The position numbers were made by a program, and so were the translations under genes. Positions 60,084 to 64,000 of a stretch of 64,000 bases of DNA are shown piece by piece. Position 1 is the first letter of the stretch. Each line of letters starts with the position of its first letter. The stretch spans positions 62,001 through 126,000 of the forward strand of contig NZ_JAJSOH010000016.1 in assembly GCF_021277265.1 (NCBI RefSeq), given 5' to 3'. The notes beneath the pieces were generated by a model. It worked only from the letters and a program-made list of their open reading frames with translations, did not search any database and was not told the DNA's origin. Source of the stretch: Kineosporia rhizophila (GTDB taxonomy: Bacteria; Actinomycetota; Actinomycetes; Actinomycetales; Kineosporiaceae).

Positions 60084-61271
60084 GTGTTCATCGTTCTGAC
60101 CGTCGGGCTCACTCTGCTGTGCGTGATCACCACGGCCGTGGTGCCGGAGCAGACGCCCTACCGTCCGGCCGATGTGGTGGCTCTGCTGCTGGCCGCCGCC
60201 GGCCCGTTGGCCCTGCTGCTGGCCCGGTACCCCACCCGCAGAACCTGGGGCGCCCCCTTGGCGCTGGCCGGCGCCGGCTCGGTGATCACGGTGAACGCGG
60301 CCCTCGGCTACACCATCGGGCTGCTCCAGTGGCCCCCCTGGATCGCGGTCTTCCTGTGCTTTTCCACCAATGGACGATGGTTGCGCCTCGCGTCCTCGGC
60401 GCTCGCGGGGTTGTCGATCGCGGGTTTCCTGCTCCTGGACCGCGGCGGAGTGGATATGTCCACTGTGTCCGGCATAGCCATGTGCTGCCTGATCGCGGCG
60501 ATCGGGGGTGAGGCGGCCCGGGCCCGCCGCGCCCACGCGGTGAGCCTGCACGAGCAGGAACTGGGGCGCCGCCGCGAAGAGGCCCTGGTCGCCGAGGGAG
60601 TGCTGCTGACCGAGCGCAACCGCCTGGCCCGGGAACTGCACGACGCCCTCGGGCACTCGGTGAACGTGATGGTGCTGCAGGCCGGGGTCGGGCGGCGGGT
60701 GTTCGGCGAGAATCCGGAGTTCGCCCAGGAAGCCCTGTCCAGCGTGGAGACGGTGGGCCGCCGGGCCCTGGTCGAGCTGGACCGGATGCTGCGCGTCCTG
60801 CAGCCCTCCGGCCCGGGCGAGAACGTCGAGGAACCGGCGGCTCCCGGTCTGCCCGACCTGACCGCCCTGGTCGGGCAGGTGCGGGCCACCGGTCAGGAGG
60901 TGCACCTGACCACCGGCCCGGAACCGGAGTTGCCGTTGTCCGCCGGATCGGCCCAGGCGCTGTACCGGATCGTGCAGGAGGCCCTGACCAATGCGGTCCG
61001 CCACGGTTCGGGCGCCCCGATCCAGGTGTCGGTGCGTCACGTCGGCCCCGACGTGACGGCCGAGGTGCACAACCGCCGGTCCGACGAGGGAGCCGGCCGA
61101 GCCGACCGGGCCGACCGCACGCCGGGCGCCGAGACCGGCTGGAGGGCCGGCCGGGGGCTGACCAACATGCGCGAGCGGGCCCGGATGGAGGGTGGCCGGT
61201 TCGAGGCCGGGCCGGTGCCGGGTGGATTCCGGGTCCAGGTGCATCTGCCGGTGGCCGGTCTCGGCGCATGA
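60084..61271 (+). CDS. Sensor histidine kinase, NarL-associated (HisKA_3) type
   Basis: 395 residues from GTG at 60084, which has an AGGA 7 bp upstream; GTG at 60027 is an alternative, 19 codons longer. Four or five membrane helices at the start (VLTVGLTLLCVITTAVV and on) have little outside them, so it is an intramembrane-sensing kinase. The H-box is RNRLARELHDALGHSVNVMV, followed by the ATP domain: ALYRIVQEALTNAVRHG (N-box) and WRAGRGLTNMRERARMEGG (G-box). It overlaps the response regulator by ATGA. Confidence 0.85.
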   Translation: MFIVLTVGLTLLCVITTAVVPEQTPYRPADVVALLLAAAGPLALLLARYPTRRTWGAPLALAGAGSVITVNAALGYTIGLLQWPPWIAVFLCFSTNGRWLRLASSALAGLSIAGFLLLDRGGVDMSTVSGIAMCCLIAAIGGEAARARRAHAVSLHEQELGRRREEALVAEGVLLTERNRLARELHDALGHSVNVMVLQAGVGRRVFGENPEFAQEALSSVETVGRRALVELDRMLRVLQPSGPGENVEEPAAPGLPDLTALVGQVRATGQEVHLTTGPEPELPLSAGSAQALYRIVQEALTNAVRHGSGAPIQVSVRHVGPDVTAEVHNRRSDEGAGRADRADRTPGAETGWRAGRGLTNMRERARMEGGRFEAGPVPGGFRVQVHLPVAGLGA

Positions 61272-61924
61272 TCCGGGTGCTGCTGGTGGACGACGACCGG
61301 CTGGTGCGGACCGGCCTGAGCATGCTGCTGCGCAGTGATCCGGGCACCGAGGTGGTGGGTGAGGCGGCCGACGGCCGCGAGGCGATCGCCCTGGCCCGCG
61401 AACTGCAGCCGGACGTCGTCCTCATCGATGTCCGGATGCCGGTGCTCAGCGGGGTGGAGGCGACCCGCGAGATCGTGTCGTGGGGGCCCGGCCGCCCCCG
61501 GGTGCTGGTGCTCACCACGTTCGACCTGGACGAGGTGGTGGACGAGGCGATCGACGCCGGGGCCGATGGCTTCCTGCTCAAACGCGCCACCCCGGAGCAA
61601 CTCCTGGAAGGCGTAAGGACGATCGCGGCGGGTGACGCCCTCGTCTCCCCCGAGGTCACGCGTCGGCTGCTGAAGGCCTACGCCGCCCGCCGCGCACCTC
61701 TGACCGCACCTCCTGCGGAGGCGACCCGGCTGACCGGCCGGGAGGCCGACGTCCTGCGGGCCCTGGCCGATGGACTCTCCAACGCCGAGATCGCCGAACA
61801 GATCTGGGTCACTCCGGAGACCGTGAAGACGCACATCAAGAGCATCCTGGCCAAACTCGAGGTCCGGGACCGCACCCAGGCCGTGGTCTGGGCCTACCGC
61901 ACGGGTTTCGCCGGGCGGGCCTGA
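61268..61924 (+). CDS. LuxR/NarL-type response regulator
   Basis: 218 residues. Receiver domain: IRVLLVDDDRLVRTGLSMLL (acidic pair) and DVVLIDVRMPVLSGVEATRE (phosphoaccepting Asp), LVLTTFDLDEVV and FLLKRATPEQLLEG (Lys). LuxR HTH: LTGREADVLRALADGLSNAE and VTPETVKTHIKSILAKLE. ATGA overlap with the kinase confirms the pair. Confidence 0.9.
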   Translation: MIRVLLVDDDRLVRTGLSMLLRSDPGTEVVGEAADGREAIALARELQPDVVLIDVRMPVLSGVEATREIVSWGPGRPRVLVLTTFDLDEVVDEAIDAGADGFLLKRATPEQLLEGVRTIAAGDALVSPEVTRRLLKAYAARRAPLTAPPAEATRLTGREADVLRALADGLSNAEIAEQIWVTPETVKTHIKSILAKLEVRDRTQAVVWAYRTGFAGRA

Positions 61925-62188
61925 CTGCGCAGAGTCACCGCCGGGCGGCTCGATCATCCGTCCGCGGTCCCCGGCCCGCCCGAGGTGACCGCACCCGTCC
62001 TCTGACAATCCCTGCGAACCGCCCACTCCGGGCCTCAGCCCCGGGCCGATGCGTCCCGAACGGCGTACCGGCTTGCATCCCCCGTGTGGCGGCCGGGCCG
62101 ATCCGGGCGTCACCGGTTCACCGGCGGTCCTGGAGAGACGACGCCTTCCCCAGTGCGGCGAGACCGTTTCCGGCTGGGGGACTTTGCA

Positions 62189-64000
62189 ATGTGGCACGTG
62201 TCGAGATGGAGTGCGGCCTTCGTGGCGGCGGCGGTGGCGGCGCTGTCCGTCCTGGTCGCCGTGGCCGGACCGGCCACCGGAGCGATGAACAAGGCGTTCT
62301 CCAGCCGGTTCGACGCCACTGACCGCGGCGACATCCTGCTGCGCGGCAACAGCCTGGTCTCCTGCCCGGTGGCCGAGACCAACTGCCCGGCCGCGAAGGA
62401 CCGGTCGGCCACCGGCGGGGCGCTGAACAACAACTCCTACACGATGCAGTTCCTCGACGTGGACGGCACCGGCAACGCCACGAACTCCAGCTCATCGGCG
62501 GAGGTCACGTTGCCCGCGGGCGCCTCGGTGCGGTTCGCCGGGCTGTACTGGTCGGCCTACGCGGACGGCAACGGCCGGACCGCCGCCCCGGCCGGGACCG
62601 CCAAGAACCGGCTGCTGCTGAAGGTGCCCAACGAGTCCAGCTACCGCGAGATCACCGCGGCTGCGAGCGACGTGGTAGACGGCAATCCCAGCGACGGCAC
62701 CTCGTACGTCTCCTTCGCCGACGTCACCAGCATCGTCGCCGCCGGCGGGTCGGGCACCTACACCGGCGCCGACATCCATGCTGCGACCGGCCAGAACTCC
62801 TACGCCGCCTGGACTCTGGTGGTGGTGGTCCGCGACCCGGCCAAGCCGCTGCGCAAGCTCAAGGTCTTCGACGGTTTCGGCACCGTGCAGAACACCCCGA
62901 GCACCGACCGGTCGGTGTCGATCCCGCTCACCGGCCTGACCACGGCCGACAACGGCACCGCCTTCACCCGTCTGGGCGCGGTCGTGTTCGAGGGTGACGC
63001 GGGCCTGACCGGCGAGGGCTTCCAGATCACTCCGCAGGGCGGGTCGGCGATCGCCCTGTCCGACGGGGCGAACCCGGCGAACAACGTGTTCAACTCGACC
63101 AACACCGACGCCGGCACCCCGGTGGCCGGCCGGGTGCCCAACGAGGCCAACCTGTTCGGGTTCGACGCCGACGTCTTCGAGGACACCTCGATCCCCCTGG
63201 GCAACAACGTCACTCAGGCCACCCTGGACCTGACCACCGGCGGCGAGACCTTCTTCCCGGCCGTGGCCACCTTCGTCTCCAACGTCTACCTGCCGGTGCT
63301 CGACGTCGTCCGGGATGCAACCGTGGTCGACGTGGCCCCGGCCGACGGGCGGACCCGGCCCGGCGACCAGATCACCTACACGGTCGACGTCACCAACACC
63401 GGTACGGCGGCCTCCGCCAACACCCGGCTCGCCGACCTGATCCCGCCCGGCACCGCCTATGTGCCCAATTCCCTGCGGGTGGACGGCAATCCGGTGCCCA
63501 CCACCGGTGAGGTCACCGGCGACAACGTCACCGTGCGACTGGGCACCGGGGCCACCGCGAGCGCCGGTGGGGCGCTGGCGATCGGCGCCACCACCCGGAT
63601 CACCTACACCGTGCAGATCACCGCCCCGTTCACGGCCGGCGGCACGGTGGGCGGCACCAGCCAGGCCACCTACGAGGACGCCCAGAGCACCCCCCGCACC
63701 GCCACCTCGGCGGCCGACCCGATCACCGTCACCCAGGCCCAGGCCAACCTGACCGTCACCCAGACCTTCAGCCCCTCGGTGGTGCAGAAGTCGGGCAGCC
63801 GTGAGGTCACCATGACCACCACGGTGAACAACATCGGCCCGGAGACCGAGACCGCCGCGGTGCTGGTCGAGACCTTCCCGGCCGGCACAACCGCGATCAC
63901 CGCCACCGGCGCCACCTGCACCACCAGCAACGGCGGGCTCACCCTGACCTGCCCGATCGCGGCCTCCCTGGCCGCCGGTGGCTCGGCCACGGTGACGTTC
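62189..64000 (+). CDS. Large secreted DUF11-repeat surface protein, right end cut off
   Basis: Open frame of 604 codons to the window end, from ATG at 62189. Signal peptide (SAAFVAAAVAALSVLVAVAG core). Residues about 30-370 are a Ser/Thr/Asn-rich beta domain like those of DUF3344-type proteins: SVRFAGLYWSAY, FDGFGTVQNTPSTDRSVSIP. From about residue 375 the DUF11 repeats begin: ATVVDVAPADGRTRPGDQIT then YTVDVTNTGTAASA, and a second one, LTVTQTFSPSVVQKSG then TTVNNIGPETETAAVLVE. Such proteins form stalks or cell-wall fibres. It is likely cell-surface; anchor domain not seen. Confidence 0.8.
   Translation, partial: MWHVSRWSAAFVAAAVAALSVLVAVAGPATGAMNKAFSSRFDATDRGDILLRGNSLVSCPVAETNCPAAKDRSATGGALNNNSYTMQFLDVDGTGNATNSSSSAEVTLPAGASVRFAGLYWSAYADGNGRTAAPAGTAKNRLLLKVPNESSYREITAAASDVVDGNPSDGTSYVSFADVTSIVAAGGSGTYTGADIHAATGQNSYAAWTLVVVVRDPAKPLRKLKVFDGFGTVQNTPSTDRSVSIPLTGLTTADNGTAFTRLGAVVFEGDAGLTGEGFQITPQGGSAIALSDGANPANNVFNSTNTDAGTPVAGRVPNEANLFGFDADVFEDTSIPLGNNVTQATLDLTTGGETFFPAVATFVSNVYLPVLDVVRDATVVDVAPADGRTRPGDQITYTVDVTNTGTAASANTRLADLIPPGTAYVPNSLRVDGNPVPTTGEVTGDNVTVRLGTGATASAGGALAIGATTRITYTVQITAPFTAGGTVGGTSQATYEDAQSTPRTATSAADPITVTQAQANLTVTQTFSPSVVQKSGSREVTMTTTVNNIGPETETAAVLVETFPAGTTAITATGATCTTSNGGLTLTCPIAASLAAGGSATVTF

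Noticed and set aside
61925..62188. Possible riboswitch before the DUF11 gene
   Set aside because: I looked for the conserved cores of c-di-GMP and c-di-AMP riboswitches and did not find them; the GACGACGCC-type stretch is not enough.

Overview
The window is a 64 kb piece of a very GC-rich bacterial chromosome. Strong G/C preference at third codon positions, many GTG and some TTG starts, short intergenic spaces and the gene families present (MmyB-like XRE regulators next to oxidoreductases, an ECF sigma factor with a SnoaL-like tail, Nei2-type glycosylase, a DUF11 surface protein) point to an actinomycete, probably a morphologically complex soil type. The genus cannot be read from the sequence. 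There are no rRNA or tRNA genes, no CRISPR array and no intact insertion sequence. The content looks like ordinary accessory and regulatory chromosome arm.

Layout. 1-2.9 kb: an operon on the minus strand (GNAT acyltransferase, N-acylamino acid racemase/OSBS-type enolase, PucR-type regulator cut by the left edge), consistent with D-amino acid salvage. 3.0-9.5 kb: three regulator/transport/oxidoreductase units (TetR with a membrane protein behind two perfect 16-bp palindromes; XRE with a quinone reductase; TetR with an MFS pump and an NmrA-like reductase). 9.5-19 kb: DNA glycosylase, a protein phosphatase, two small unknowns, chitinase, a decayed AAA-ATPase/DUF234 gene, a ribosome hibernation factor, OsmC, LysE, a ScyD-like secreted protein, a GNAT and a half-length racemase. 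19-28 kb: a five-PAS protein with no output domain, AhpD-like protein with AraC, ECF sigma, methyltransferase, VWA protein, PhzF, SpeG, and a PIN/antitoxin pair. 28-41 kb: TetR with an EmrB-type pump, an atypical SDR, a GMC oxidoreductase, rhodanese with Lrp, a GH31 glycosidase, SelO, and an ECF sigma locus with two related membrane-anchored proteins.

41.2-46.0 kb is the most unusual part. A Crp/Fnr regulator with an intact cyclic-nucleotide pocket is followed in the same direction by a protein I read as a catalytically dead class III cyclase homologue, two different small GTPases, a 63-residue amphipathic protein, and a class III cyclase domain fused to TPR-like repeats. Together they look like a self-contained GTP/cyclic-nucleotide signalling or conflict system that I do not recognise as a named system.

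46-64 kb: SDR with XRE, YigZ, adenosine deaminase, a lipid/polysaccharide flippase behind a coupled 11-codon ORF, a small zincin, a CPBP protease, an SRPBCC protein, a degenerate erythromycin-esterase-like protein, an acetyltransferase, pyridoxal kinase, release factor 3, a BrnT-like pair, a 2H phosphoesterase, a DUF2306 membrane protein, a NarL-type two-component system and the start of a large DUF11 surface protein that runs off the right edge.
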